A stretch of DNA of 64,000 bases, from contig NC_088788.1 of assembly GCF_949628265.1 (NCBI RefSeq), positions 496,001 to 560,000 on the forward strand, written 5' to 3'. This DNA comes from Cloeon dipterum. Taxonomy: Eukaryota > Arthropoda > Insecta > Ephemeroptera > Baetidae. Both the position numbers and the translations under genes were made by a program. The notes beneath the pieces were generated by a model. The model searched no databases. It was not told where the DNA came from and saw only the letters and a list, made by a program, of their open reading frames with translations. Positions 1 through 11,559 of the stretch are shown here, piece after piece. Positions within the stretch are counted from its first letter, which is position 1. Each line of letters starts with the position of its first letter.

Positions 1-648
1 GTTGAAACCTTTCAGGGAAACTCTTTGTTGTGAAATAAAATATTATTTTAAGTAAGGAGACACTCCTCACCATTGGAAAAGCACTTTTCTCAAAAGTTTA
101 TGTCAATTTTAGCTTCAACTGAATCCCTAGGGATTTTCCAGGCCTTCTTTAATTAATTGTTCCTCGGTCTTGATTTCATTATTGCACATTGCAGAGATAA
201 ACTGCTGCTAAATTTTAGAAAAATAAGAAATATTGTCAACATTGTAAAATATTCTAAATGATTGTTTTCCTCTAAATTTAAATTCCGAGATACTGTAGTC
301 CACTATTTTTTAATTATTATTAAACGGATCAGTTTCTTTTTAATAAATAATTAAAAGTGGCTTCTGTTAAATGGCTAGAGAGGTCTTATAAAATGTAGGA
401 CCGAGCAAATTGTCATCGCAGTTTCATTATTTGTGACGTGCCAGCATCGATTCCCCGAACTGAAACCGTGGGGAATCGCTGTTTCCTCGTTTCAGTGTTT
501 TGTCCAACAATGGCGAGAGGGCGCGCTTAATAGCTTCGATTCAGGTCACTAAGTAACTAGGCGAAAAATAGAAACTGCTTTGCCAGCTCCCCTTCCGACT
601 CGTCTATTTTCGCATCAATTAATAAAATTGCAAAATTCTCGATTGCAG
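1..648. other. 5' flank or intron of the PAN/ZP gene, no exon seen
   Basis: AT-rich sequence without a supportable coding exon. A short motif at 17-45 (GGAAACTCTTTGTTGTGAAA) recurs almost exactly at 14022-14051, and the following stretch AAGTAAGGAGACACTCC recurs inverted near 14780-14800, so the first 100 bases look like a fragment of a dispersed repeat. The exon starting at 649 has no initiator Met and no signal peptide, so at least one upstream exon must lie here unseen or left of the window. Confidence 0.5.
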
Positions 649-3600
649 CCCAAACCACATGCAACGGTGGAGTGGGCCGATTGGTGTTTGAACGGTTGCT
701 TGACCAGCAACTGCAAGGATTCGACGACGATACGGTCAGTGCAAATTTAAATCAAAAAATAAAAATCATTCAAATTCTTTTAATCCTAAAATAAATAAAT
801 AAAAGTCTCAAATTTCGTGGAGTGTGGTTATTAGAACGAATTTTGTGAACAGGTAAAGGACACGTCACCGCCGTTGCGCGTGCTGCAGCGGTGCCAGGAG
901 CTGTGCATCCGCGACCGGACGGCCGTCAACAATTTGGTCCGCACGTGCAGCAGCTTCGATTTCCAGCCGGGCAGCAGGATCGTGAGTCCGCCGAACCCGT
1001 ACAACGGCGGCCCTCCGCAGAACATGGCGCCCGAGTACACCGAGTCGACCTGCTACCTGACCAGGGAGCAGGCCGCCCCCGACGGCATCGGCAACATGCA
1101 ACTCGTGCCCAACTCGTACCACTTCAATGAGATTTGCATTTCCTGTGAGTATTTTAAAAGAAAAAACAATTCCTCGCCGATTTCTTGAGTCTAAATAAAT
1201 ACCCTGAGATCAGGGTATGTGATAGGGAGTTTTAAGTCTTAAGAAAGTTTTACAGGAGGCTCAGTTGATTTTTAAGTGCATTTTTGGATTTTTTAGAATT
1301 TTCAGTTTTTTTACCTTTTGACCTGAATATATCCAACCCTGAGTGTGCGAAAAATCCGTCCGACCTATGGCTAAATGCCCATGAGATTTTCTTTTCAACG
1401 CGGGGTAGCACGGCCCCGTCGGGCCCCTAGGGCCCACGTAGCAGGCCCTCAAACGTGAAAAATGTCCAAATACCACGTTTTTTGGACTTTGAACATTAAT
1501 AACTCCGGCCCTATGGGTCTGACGGGGCCAAAATAAAAATTAAATTGATGCCCATTAAATTTTGCGTCGAACTATGCTAATATAAACCCGATTGGCGCTG
1601 GTTTTTTTTTATCGAAATTAGGTCAAATTGTTTTTTAGGGATGAAAATGGCGATTTTTCGCAGGAAAATAATTAACTCCCTTTTTTTCATCTCAGCAAGC
1701 CGAATCGAACTAGACTGCCCGAATATGCGTTACGTTGTCGAGCGGTTCGAAAGGAAAATGCTGAAATTGCCGACTGGAGCGGGAGCGAAGGAGGTGCAAG
1801 CGGCCAACAGGGCAGACTGCGAGGAAAAGTGAGCAATCATTTTTAATTTTTAATACAAAATATACATTTTTGTAATCTTCTGCAGATGCTTGAATGAAAT
1901 GAGCATGGTTTGTCGCTCAGCGACCTTCAATTTCGCAACAAAAACATGCTCCATGAGCAAATTCACGCGCAGAACGCGACCTGAGGCCTTTGAAGATAAC
2001 CCCGGAACGGTTTACCTCGAGAACGTTTGCCTCAATCGTAAATTTTATTTAATTAATTTTATTCTATTCATTAATGTAATTTTGTAAAAGGTGAAAGACG
2101 TTGCGACGGACAAATCGTGTTTATCAGAGAGGAGAACGTCAAGTTGGGAGGCCCCCACGAGATGGAGGTGTTTTTCAACCTGACCCTGGACGAATGCCAA
2201 TCTCACTGTCTCAAAGCCGAAAAGTATGAAATTAGATAAATTTAATTATTCTTTTTTAAGAGATTAGTGGTCCTAGGTACTTCTGCCGCTCAGTGCAATA
2301 CCACGAAAGATCGGGCGAATGCATTCTTTCCGACGAGGACTCAATTTCGCAGCGAGAGCAACTCAAATCGGCCACGGGACACCTGCCGCCTCCTCCGGGC
2401 GTTGCGTCTGCGCACCGCTCTATCGGACGCCAGGGAGAAAACTACCAATCGAACAGCCCGCACTTGTTCTTCGACCTCGTCTGCCTCGAAAGCTGTGAGT
2501 AGTACAAATTCTTAAATAAAAATCCTGACGGGCAAAGCTGGAAATTATCAAAAAAATGGTTTTTTAACCTTTTTAGATGAGTAAAATGCCGATTGTTTAA
2601 TCTCTACTTGCAGCCAAAGAGTTGTTCTATCGATTCATAATCGTAGAAACACATTTAAAATTATTTAAAACCCTCAAATTTGAAAAAATAGCAAGAATTC
2701 TTAGAATCAGAAAATATGTTGATTTTTATTTTATTTTGGTTAAATTACAAATTGAACTCCAATTTTTATTTATTTTTTAAAAAACGAGCAAATTTTTCAC
2801 GAAACTAGCTAAATTATTGACCCGTGAAATGGTGGCAGCGCAAGGCAACGAGGTGCGCCACCCCGGCGAGACGTCGCACCTGTTTTCGGACCGTCGTCCG
2901 GACACGGCGTTCCAGCGGTACCGCAACAGTCGTCTGGCGGGCGAGTTCCACTCGGAGATCACCGGACGCTCGCTGGCCGAGTGTCTGGACGAGTGTCTGC
3001 GTCAGACGAGCTTCCAGTGCCGGTCGGCCGTGTACAGCGAGCGCTTCCGCACGTGCCGGCTCAGCCGCTTCAACCAGAAGGACGGCTACAGGGTCATCTA
3101 CGACGCCGACTACGACTACTACGAGAACCTGATGAGTGAGTAGCGCTTGACATTCTTAATTCGTGTCTCTTCGTGTGCGTGTGCGTTTGTTTGTCTCTGT
3201 TCTTATTGCCCCGTGTCGTGTCGTCCTGTGTGCTTTTAGACGTCGGCCCCAAACCTGAGGGCAGCAGCAATACCCTGGACACGCACCGGCCGGCCGCCTC
3301 GCAAATATTAGGTAATCCCTTTCCGTCCGCACAACACCATTGGAATCACCCAGCCAGTTTGAAGCATTAATTTGAGATAAATAGATTTTCATGTGGTTCA
3401 TTGTATGTTTTTCGGGATAGAATTAAGTTTTAGTCTTTTTATTTTTATTAATGCAAAAATCATCTATTTAGATGATTTTTCAACTAACGTGGAAACTCCG
3501 ATGTCTTCCGGAATGAAAAGTAATTTTTAAATCAGTTTTAGACCTCTGTCTCCGGTTTTCAATTCAAGGAAGAATAATAAAAGGATTTTGGAGCCACAAA

Positions 3601-6600
3601 ATCAATTTAAAAGTTCCATTTTTTAAACTTATCGTTGTTTATTTTCATCCAAGTCAAAGTACATGTTGTTTATAATTTATTTGCTGATTTTTTCTTCCTT
3701 CGAGTAAAACACAGTTTGAAAATAAAGTCTTAAAACACGACAACGCGTTAAAACGTAAGATTTCTTTTTAAAAAATTAGCCTGTATATCTATTTTAAATT
3801 TTATTTACCTTAAGACCTGATGAAAGATTATAAATAAAGACGAATAATTGAAATTACTACTTAACAAAAGTGCCATCAAACGCCTCAAACGCGTGTGAAT
3901 TATGCAAATCCCGAAAAAAATATAAATTTGTTCTTATGTTGGTGCATGATTTGGTGACGTTTTTGTTTTATGTTTTGCACGAAATTTCCCACCTTGAAAA
4001 TTTTGCTAACGAAACAATGCGTCAGGTGGAGGCGGCGTGTACCCGGTGGGCGGCAGTGCGAGCGGCGGCTACGGCGGCGCGGCCTCCGGAGGTTCGTACG
4101 GCGGCAGCGCCGGAATCTACGGCGGAAGCGGTGGCCTAGGAGGTGGAGGCGGATATTCCTCCGGAGGCGGTTATTCAGGTTCCTCCGGGGGCGGATATTC
4201 TGGCTCCTCTGGAGGCGGCTACTCCGGTTCCTCCGGGGGCGGCTATTACGGAGGCAGTGGCGGAGGCGGAGGCGGATTCGCACAGGGCGGAAGCTACGGC
4301 TTCGGAGGCGGCGGTGGAGGCGTCGGAGGCGGCTACCCTGGTGGTTACCCTGGCGGCGGCGGCGGTGTCCGACCCATTCCAGCCATCCCGCCGTACCAAG
4401 CAGGCCCACCGCCGCCCCCGTTCAGCGGAGGCAGCAACCTTCTCGGCGGCGCGTACGGCGGGGCCCCGGCGGCCCCGTTCCCTCCTGCAGCCCCCGGATA
4501 CGGGGGCGGCATCGGAGGCCACCCTGCCGCCGGCGACTCCTTCTACGGCGGCGGCGGAGCAGCAGCACCATTTGGACCGCCCAGGCCAATCAAATGCGAC
4601 GACCAGGGAGACTCCTTCAGACAGGTGAGAAAAAAATATTTTTTGTAGTCCGCATTTATTTTTTAGAGGAACACCCTGATTTTTTTTGCATGTTGTGTGG
4701 GATGTTTAGTGCAGTCAAAATAGCCAAGATTTAAAAAGAATAAAATATAATGCTGTTTTTACGGAAAATCAGCCTGATTTGGTGTTTTTTTCATGTAATA
4801 TCTTGCTTAAAATAAAAAAAATCCCTATCATTCCCACTTTTAGGTTGGTGTTCGCATGAGGATGCGACAGAACTTCATCAGACGGTTTACGTCGGCTCCT
4901 TCGCTGCTCATGTGCGAGAGGGCGTGCGTGGACGTTCACGACTTTATGTGCAGATCTTTCAACTACAGGTTAATTATCTCCTATTTTTTTTTAAATTTCG
5001 AAAATTTAAATAAAATATACTGTTTTAGAGCGCCTGCTCATTATTCCGACCGTGACAACTGCGAACTGAGCGACCGAGATTCTCGCGAGCTGGACCACAC
5101 CAATCCAATGTTCTTCGAGCAAACCGGCGACTCGGACTTTTACGAGCGCTTCGGAGGTGGACGCGCCGGCGGCGACTGTCTCGACGGTAAGACTCCCATT
5201 TCAGGTCCTGCCAGGGTTGGAGACCTTTTTTAAAAATTCAACGCTTACACTAAATCCTTAACTAGTCTGATGTACACATTTTTTTATTCAAATTCAAATT
5301 AAATTAGTGAAAAAGCACGAAAAACCAGCCTGGAATCGGATCTCAGGTCGGGGTACCCTGAAAAAGGTCGTTAAGGTACCCCAGATCAAAGCGCAGTTCA
5401 AGACCTGTCGGTTTGCAGTTAAAGATCGGACAAACGGTGGAATTAAAACAAAAATAAAACCATTTTATTGTAAAATTTCGACTTTTTCGAAAATTGGGTG
5501 GAAAAAAATCCGTAGTAATTCAAAAAATGGTCTGATTTTGGAAAACCGAACACGGGTGAATGCTCCTTAACAAAGGGCGTCGATTGAATCTCAAATCGGT
5601 GCCGTCCGGCCCATAGGGCCCTTCCTGGGCCCCGAAAACAAAATTATGTCAAAAATAGCGTTTTTTAAAAATTAATAACTCGACTCCTATGGGTCGTAGA
5701 GTTAAAAACCAAAGTTTTTCAGACTCGCTGTAAAATTCTGCGTCTGATTATTGATTTCTTAGCCACCATCCGCCCCCGCTTCTGTCAATGCCCCCAAAAT
5801 CTGTACGATTTTGACTGTATTTTACTTCCTTCTGCATTTAAAGGCGTCGATTTCTCGGGTTTTGCGGTCAAATTCGCTGATTTGGCGATTTATTTTCACG
5901 GGAAAATAGGGGAGCGAGGGGCCCAAATGAAAAAAGCTTGGAGTTCGTTTTTTAAAATCGGGGTCTGAAGCAGACGAAGGAAGAGAAAAATTCAGGACAG
6001 CATTCACAAGCCTTATATTTTATTTTTATAACTGATTAAAAATTTGACCATTCAAAGTAAACGAATTAAATTAATTTTTGAGTGATAAATTGCCAATTTG
6101 TTCCTATTTTGGACCTTAGTGAAGCAGGAGTGCAGCGAGGACGGGATGGAGTTCACGCTGAGGACGACGGAGCCGTTCGTGGGTCGAATCTACACGTACG
6201 GCTTCTACGACCGGTGCTTCTTCCGCGGCAACGGCGGCACGACCAACGTGCTGCGCATCAGCGGCGCTCAGGGCTACCCTGACTGCGGCACGCAGCGGGT
6301 GAGTTCGGGTTGCAACCCTCGCATGGGGTTGGTTACATTGCATGCGAATGCGGCGGCTAACTTGCATGTCAGTTCGATTCAAGGGGATTGAGATACGACT
6401 CGCACCACGGCGGCCAGCACTTCCGCCCGCCAGGGGCCCCTTACGGCCCCGTCGGGCCCTACGGCCCAGCCGGACCCTACGGTCCGGGCCAGTACGGCCC
6501 TCAGGGCCCAGGACAGTACGGCGGTGGATACGGGGGGTACGGGGGTGCACCGGGGGGCCCGCAAAACCACCCTGGAGGGCAGCATCCGGTAATTGAGCAC

Positions 6601-9600
6601 GCATGCGGCTCGCCAGACGCAAATTTAATTTCCAAACCAAGTGCTTATTTCTGTGCAACCGTGTTTTCAGCTCGGCGACATGATGACCAACATCGTGGTC
6701 GTGCAGTTCAGCGACTACGTCCAGACGGCAAGGGACAAGCGCTACAACCTGACCTGCGTCTTCCGCGGCCCAGGTGAAGCGGTCGTCACCTCCGGATACA
6801 TCGGAGCGGGGTAATTCTTCATTTCTCACATTATTCCACATTTTTTTAATGCCAATCCTTCTAATAATAATTCTCTGAAAATTAAGATTGATTAATTCTC
6901 AGGTTGCCGTTTTTCCCATAAACACAATGTCAAAAAATCTCGTCATTACGTGTTGCGCAAATATTTAAAATTCCTAACCATCAGAATTGCATAAATTACC
7001 CATCATTGGACTCGTCTCAACCTCCCCTGCTCAGCTGACGGGTTTTAGGGGTGCTTAAATTCCAACCCCAATCGTTAAAGTATTTTTAAAACCATGAAAA
7101 ATGCTTTTGAGTACATTTTTACTAAACTAAAATTTCCAAGGGGTTGAAAGGGTGGAGGGTTATAACCCCTTGAACTATTTAGCTATTCAGGGTGGGTCAA
7201 TAAAAATCTAATGGTGCTTATTTTTTGCAATTCTGATGGTTAGAACCCGAAATTTGGAGTTAACAAATTTAAAAAAGTGGAAAAATTCGTGATTTCGTGT
7301 TTTTGACAACATTTGCAACTCCAAATCTCGGGTTCTATCAATCAGAATTTCAAAAACTACCCACCGTTGGACTCATCTTAATCTCCTCTGAGTAGCTAAA
7401 AAGTTTAGGGGTGTTTCCTCTCTACCCCTAAGGTGCTATACAGCTTTCAAAATGCAACAGTGCTGAGCGGCACCAGGAACGGTGGTCGCTTTTTATCAAA
7501 ATTGTAGCAATGGGGATGAAAGGGGGTGGGTTTATGCACCCCTAAACCCATTAGCTGCACAGAGGAGGTTAAGAAGAGTCTAACAGTGTGAGGTTTTTGA
7601 AATTTTGATAGTTAGAACTCGAGATTTGGAGTTGACAACTTTAGAGAAACACGAAAAAAAATCGAAAATTCGGGATTTTTCAAGTTTTGATGTGGATTTT
7701 ATTTAATGAAACTTCTCTGAATCACAGGACAACTTTAAAGCAATTTTTCAAGATTCTAAAACTTAAAGTTTGTTCCATAATTGTTCCCTAAATCCTGTAA
7801 TTTTTTTTATTTAATTCTGATTTCTAGTCAAAATACATTTTTCAAACTTTGAGAACGAGTATTTAAGTCTGAAAACTACTAAATCGGTCCACAAACAACT
7901 AATAATTTTAGAGAAGCACTTGTTGTGGAAAGCAATTTCTGATTTTGAGCCTAATCACTTGCGGCATCCAGCAGTTCTGGCAGTCCGATCCCAATCGAGT
8001 ATTTGCCGGCGGAAAACTCGCTGAGCTCGCGGGTGCGTCTGCTAATCCTGTACCAGGGCAGACCTACTACTACCATCGCCGTCGGAGACCCGCTTACCTT
8101 CCGCCTCGAGGCCCAGGATGGATACAACTACGCGCAGGACATTTTCGCCACAAACGTCATCGCGCGCGACCCCTACACCGGACGCTCCGTCCAACTAATT
8201 GATAGATACGGGTAAAGATAAGCTTTTTTTGATAAATGGATATTTTGTGAAAATGCGTTTAATGGTAGATGCCCTGTGGACAACTTCGTCTTCCCGGGAC
8301 TGGACAGGTCCAGAGAAGGAGACGGGTTGGAGGCCAGATTCAACGCGTTTAAAATTCCAGAGTCAAACTTCCTGCTGTTTGAAGCCACCGTCCGCACTTG
8401 CAGAGGAGGATGCCAGCCGGTATGGATGAATTTGCGAATTTTTAAAAGTCTTTTAAGTGCGGAAAATTAAAAAATCTTTTTTTTCCTGATTCAGGAATAT
8501 TTTAAAATAATTTCCCGTTATATCACAGTCTTGATTTTCACATATTTTGGTGGTGTTGACTATAAGAATGTCCAGTAAAATTGTCGGACCAAAATTTGAA
8601 GTGTTTTCCTGGATTTTCATTTTTTTTTAAATAATTTTTTTTAATTTCAAGTCAAATTTTAAAATAGAAGGAAACTTTTTATATTTTTTGAGTAAATACA
8701 AAAAATGTAGAAAATTGTAACGTTAATCTACCCTGAAATTTTTGAGACGGTGGTATTTTCAGTTTTAAAGATATTTCATGTTAAAGTTTGGAACCTGGAT
8801 TCAGGTCAAAAATCGAAATATCTTCTAAATTCGAGATCTTGGCCTCTGCTGGTCAGAAATGCAAAAACTGTATACCGTTTAACTCGTCTTAATGCTCCCT
8901 GACGAGCCATAAATGTTTCAGGGTGGTACATCCCACCCCTTTCATCCCTGATCCACCCCTAGCCATATAAGAATTAAAATTCAACTTTTCCAGCTAAAAT
9001 AAAACAGTATTTATCCTTCAATCTAAAAAATGGTTTTACCCACCCTCCCTAAACAACCCCTAACTCGTCACCCCTCCAAAAATAACCTTTAAAAATTATT
9101 TAAAATAAAAAAATCATTCATTTTTCAGGCTTACTGCACTGGACAAGCGGGCAGGAGCGACGCGTCGTTCGGCAGACGGCGTCGAGACGTGAACGGCACC
9201 GTCGAGAAAGACCTGGTTGCCGAGAACAACAACGGCACCGAGCAAGGCGAAGAGGAGCACGTGCGCGAGATGATCAAGGTGCTGGAGAACCGGCAGGACA
9301 TGACGGCGGCGGAGAGCGGCGTCGCCGCGCAGGCCTCCGTCGGGCTGCTCACGGACGCTGTTTGCCTCACCACTGGCGAGTACTACGGACTCATCAGCGC
9401 CGTCATCATCATCCTCATCGCCCTGCTGGCCACCGCCGGCATCGCGGCACTTGCTTACAGGTGCGATCGAATTAACACTAAATTTTAGGTCATCGGTCAA
9501 GGTAAAAGGTCATTAAGGGTCATTTTCGGAATTTTCCGGGTTTTTTTTGGGATTTTGAACATTTTAAAAATTCGTAATGCCCCTAAAATGTGGTCTCAGG

Positions 9601-10782
9601 GTACTTAAGAACTTGTTTAAAAATTTCAAGGTGGTGCTCGGCTTCATTTTAATTTAATTTAATTTGAAATTTCTTAAAAAACAATTTCTTCAAAATTTTT
9701 GCAAATGTTTGAAACGCCAAATCTCGGGTTCTAAGGGTCCGAAATGCAAAAACTACCCACCATTCGACTTGGCTTGACTTCCCCTAGTGAGCTGAAGGGT
9801 TTTTGGGGTACTCATCCCCAACCCCTATTTATTCGCCGAGTCGAAAAATTAATATTTTAAATCGTCTTGGTCTTGTTGGCCACTTTTGAGAGTTTCTCTG
9901 GTTTTTCAGGCGCTACTGGAACGTAGAAATGAAAAATGTGGCGGCGGACAGGACGTCATCTAACAACTTCACCACGTGTCCCAGAAACCACGAGTCTGTC
10001 ACGTCTCGCACGGTCAGCGGGAGCAACTTCAGCTTCATGATTCCCAACTTTGCTCGCAGCGCTTCCAGGTAATTCACGGTTCAGGATACCGCAAAATACT
10101 TTAAATCCTAAGGATTCAGACTGTCTTATTTTATAATTTTCTATTTAATTAAAAAAATGGAACCAAAGTAAAATGAAGATTTTTAAAAAAAAATAATCTT
10201 CGTTTTAATTTTTTCAAGGGGGTTGATGCAGCTTAGGGGTGGAAATTATGCACCCCTGAACCCTTTAGCTGATCAGGGGAGGTGGAGATGAGTCCAACGG
10301 TGGGTATTTTTTGCAATTCTGATAATTAGAACACGAGATTCGGAGTTAACAAAATACGAAAAATTCGTGATTTCGTGTTTTTGACAACTTTTAAAACTCT
10401 AAATCTCGTGTTCTAATTATCAGAATTGCAAAAAATGCCCACCGTTGGACTCATCTCCACCTCCCCTGATCAGCTAAAGGGTTCAGGGGTGCGTAATTTC
10501 CACCCCTAAGCTGCATCAACCCCCTTGAAAAAATTAAAACGATTTTTTTAATAATAACTATTTTTGTTTTTCTTCTATTTAATTAAAAAAAAATACGATT
10601 GCACTTGCAGGGATGACGATTGCAGTTCGACCGCACCGGTGGTGACCGTGAACGGGAGCCGACCGACTTTCGACGACCCGAGCGAGCCGATTTACACGGA
10701 CCCGTCGCTGTTCGAGCGTTCACGCAGTCTGCGCAGCATCGCGGCGTCGCAGGCGGCCGTCGTGCAGCTGCAGCGCTCGTGA
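649..10782 (+). CDS. Multi-PAN/apple plus ZP-domain transmembrane apical matrix protein (5' partial)
   Basis: Extracellular matrix protein of the arthropod PAN-ZP group (NompA, trynity, neyo, morpheyus); such proteins polymerise through the ZP domain and anchor cuticle to epithelium or sensory dendrites. Exons: 649-734, 853-1144, 1696-1828, 1886-2037, 2091-2224, 2277-2494, 2839-3135, 3240-3311, 4026-4624, 4844-4968, 5029-5186, 6120-6298, 6373-6588, 6671-6810, 7972-8211, 8269-8419, 9129-9460, 9910-10068, 10611-10782; about 1280 residues visible. Five Cys-rich PAN-like modules are seen (four before and one after a Gly/Ser/Tyr-rich exon), then a ZP domain from exon 6120 to 8419, a furin-type site GRRRRD in exon 9129, a transmembrane helix (LISAVIIILIALLATAGIAA) and a cytoplasmic tail ending LQLQRS-like. 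The signal-peptide exon is missing. Phase fails by one base at the 2224/2277 junction. Which family member it is cannot be decided here. Confidence 0.88.
1200..1600 (+). repeat. Divergent copy of dispersed repeat R1
   Basis: Intronic stretch with the R1 core: GGGCCC-rich block at 1418-1450, then AATAACTCCGGCCCTATGGGTCTGACGG and a TTAAATTTTGCGTCGAAC tail like the other copies. It lacks the GGATCTCAGGTCGG head seen elsewhere. Confidence 0.5.
4140..4260 (+). repeat. Coding minisatellite, unit about 24 bp (GGYSGSSG)
   Basis: Tandem in-frame units of GGCGGATATTCTGGCTCCTC with third-position variation, inside the Gly-rich exon of the PAN/ZP gene. Encodes repeated YSGSSGGG, a flexible cuticle-like linker between PAN4 and PAN5. 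Silent differences between units indicate selection on the peptide or old slippage. Confidence 0.75.
5306..5805 (+). repeat. Dispersed repeat R1, forward copy
   Basis: Starts near AAAAACCAGCCTGGAATCGG, continues through ATCTCAGGTCGGGGTACCCT, the CCTATGGGTCG block, and ends in a C-rich tail (GCCACCATCCGCCCCCGC). It lies in an intron of the PAN/ZP gene. The same order of blocks is seen near 26 kb, 36 kb and 51 kb, and reversed near 16-17 kb and 57 kb. Confidence 0.75.
6950..7690. repeat. Dispersed repeat R2, alternating inverted modules
   Basis: Intronic. Contains modules built from CAGAATTGCATAAATTACCC, GGACTCGTCTCAACCTCCCC and GGGGTGCTT, present in both orientations so that adjacent modules can pair. 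The same modules occur at 8830-9080, 9690-9850, 10196-10545, 49195-49500 and 53300-53560. No coding potential seen. Confidence 0.65.
8830..9080. repeat. R2 module
   Basis: Carries the R2 signature: GGCCTCTGCTGGTCAGAAATG, CGTCTTAATGCTCCCTGACGAGCC and a following GGGTGGTACATCCCACCCC. Intron of the PAN/ZP gene. The copy at 49195-49500 is this segment inverted. Confidence 0.55.
9690..9850. repeat. R2 module
   Basis: Short R2 segment: AATCTCGGGTTCTAAGGGTC, ACTACCCACCATTCGACTTG, CCCCTAGTGAGCTGAAGGG. Intronic. The closest relative is the segment at 53400-53540. Confidence 0.55.
10196..10545. repeat. R2 long inverted repeat (near-perfect palindrome)
   Basis: Two arms of about 150 bp in the last intron of the PAN/ZP gene. 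The left arm runs from TTAATTTTTTCAAGGGGG (10206) to the ACACGAGATTC near 10340; the right arm runs from AAATCTCGTGTTC near 10395 to CCCCCTTGAAAAAATTAA near 10540. The arms are almost exact reverse complements with a loop of roughly 50 bp. Confidence 0.8.
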
Positions 10783-10899
10783 CTTGCTTTTCGCGGAAGC
10801 CAGCCCGCGCGAATTGGACTTCAAAATTATTTTGCGACACAGCAGTGACGAGAGCTAGAGCCGAAACTGACGCGCAGTGATTTTAGTCCCTAAAAAGAA

Positions 10900-10925
10900 T
10901 TAAAAGAAAGAAAGAAAGAAAGAGA
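10900..10925 (+). repeat. (GAAA)n microsatellite in 3' UTR
   Basis: Five to six GAAA units just after the PAN/ZP stop codon. Confidence 0.8.
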
Positions 10926-11536
10926 TGACTTTTGCGAGTGCAAAAACAACGGTGGTGGGTTACAAAAGAAGAGGAAAAAATCAACCTCGGGATTATATAT
11001 TTTTTTTTCACTCACTGAATTTTGAGACGTGCGCATGCCAGGTAGATAGATAACGAGGGCCACTCCGAAATTGCTGGTGCAACGCAAGTGCCCGCCCGCG
11101 CGCGCGCGCGTGGCACTCTAATTTTGTCCTTCTTCAGACCAGTTCCAGGCCGCTCCTTATCTAGCTCAACAGCACGCACATTCTTTTTTTGTGGCGGATT
11201 TTTTAAATCATTTTCACTTCATCATTCGTTTTTGCTTTCCCCTGAATTTAGGCAGAGGAAAGCGCTTTTTGCTAGTGCGCGCCGTATGATTTAATATTAA
11301 TTGAAAATGATGATTTTTAGTTCGTTTCCATAGAGGTTTGGGTTAAGTACAAAATTATAAATTTAAACATAATTATCGCATTTTATAACAAGCGGTGGAG
11401 GGAGATTTAGGTTAGCAACACAACATAATCATATCCTAAATGTAATTTATTGTATAATCGACGGACATTTTCCCTGTGTCATTTTCGTGCTAGCTGCATC
11501 TTTTGATAATTTGTAATGAATGTTGTATATTTTACA

Positions 11537-11542
11537 AATAAA
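11537..11542 (+). terminator. Poly(A) signal AATAAA of the PAN/ZP gene
   Basis: Canonical AATAAA about 750 bp after the stop, followed by a T-rich stretch. No other gene lies between, so it is the likely cleavage signal. Confidence 0.55.
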
Positions 11543-11559
11543 TATAGCGACTTGATTGA

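Noticed and set aside
3900-4734. Several long open frames on both strands over the Gly-rich exon
   Set aside because: They are alternate-frame shadows of a GC-rich low-complexity coding exon, Arg-rich or Ala-rich and without motifs.
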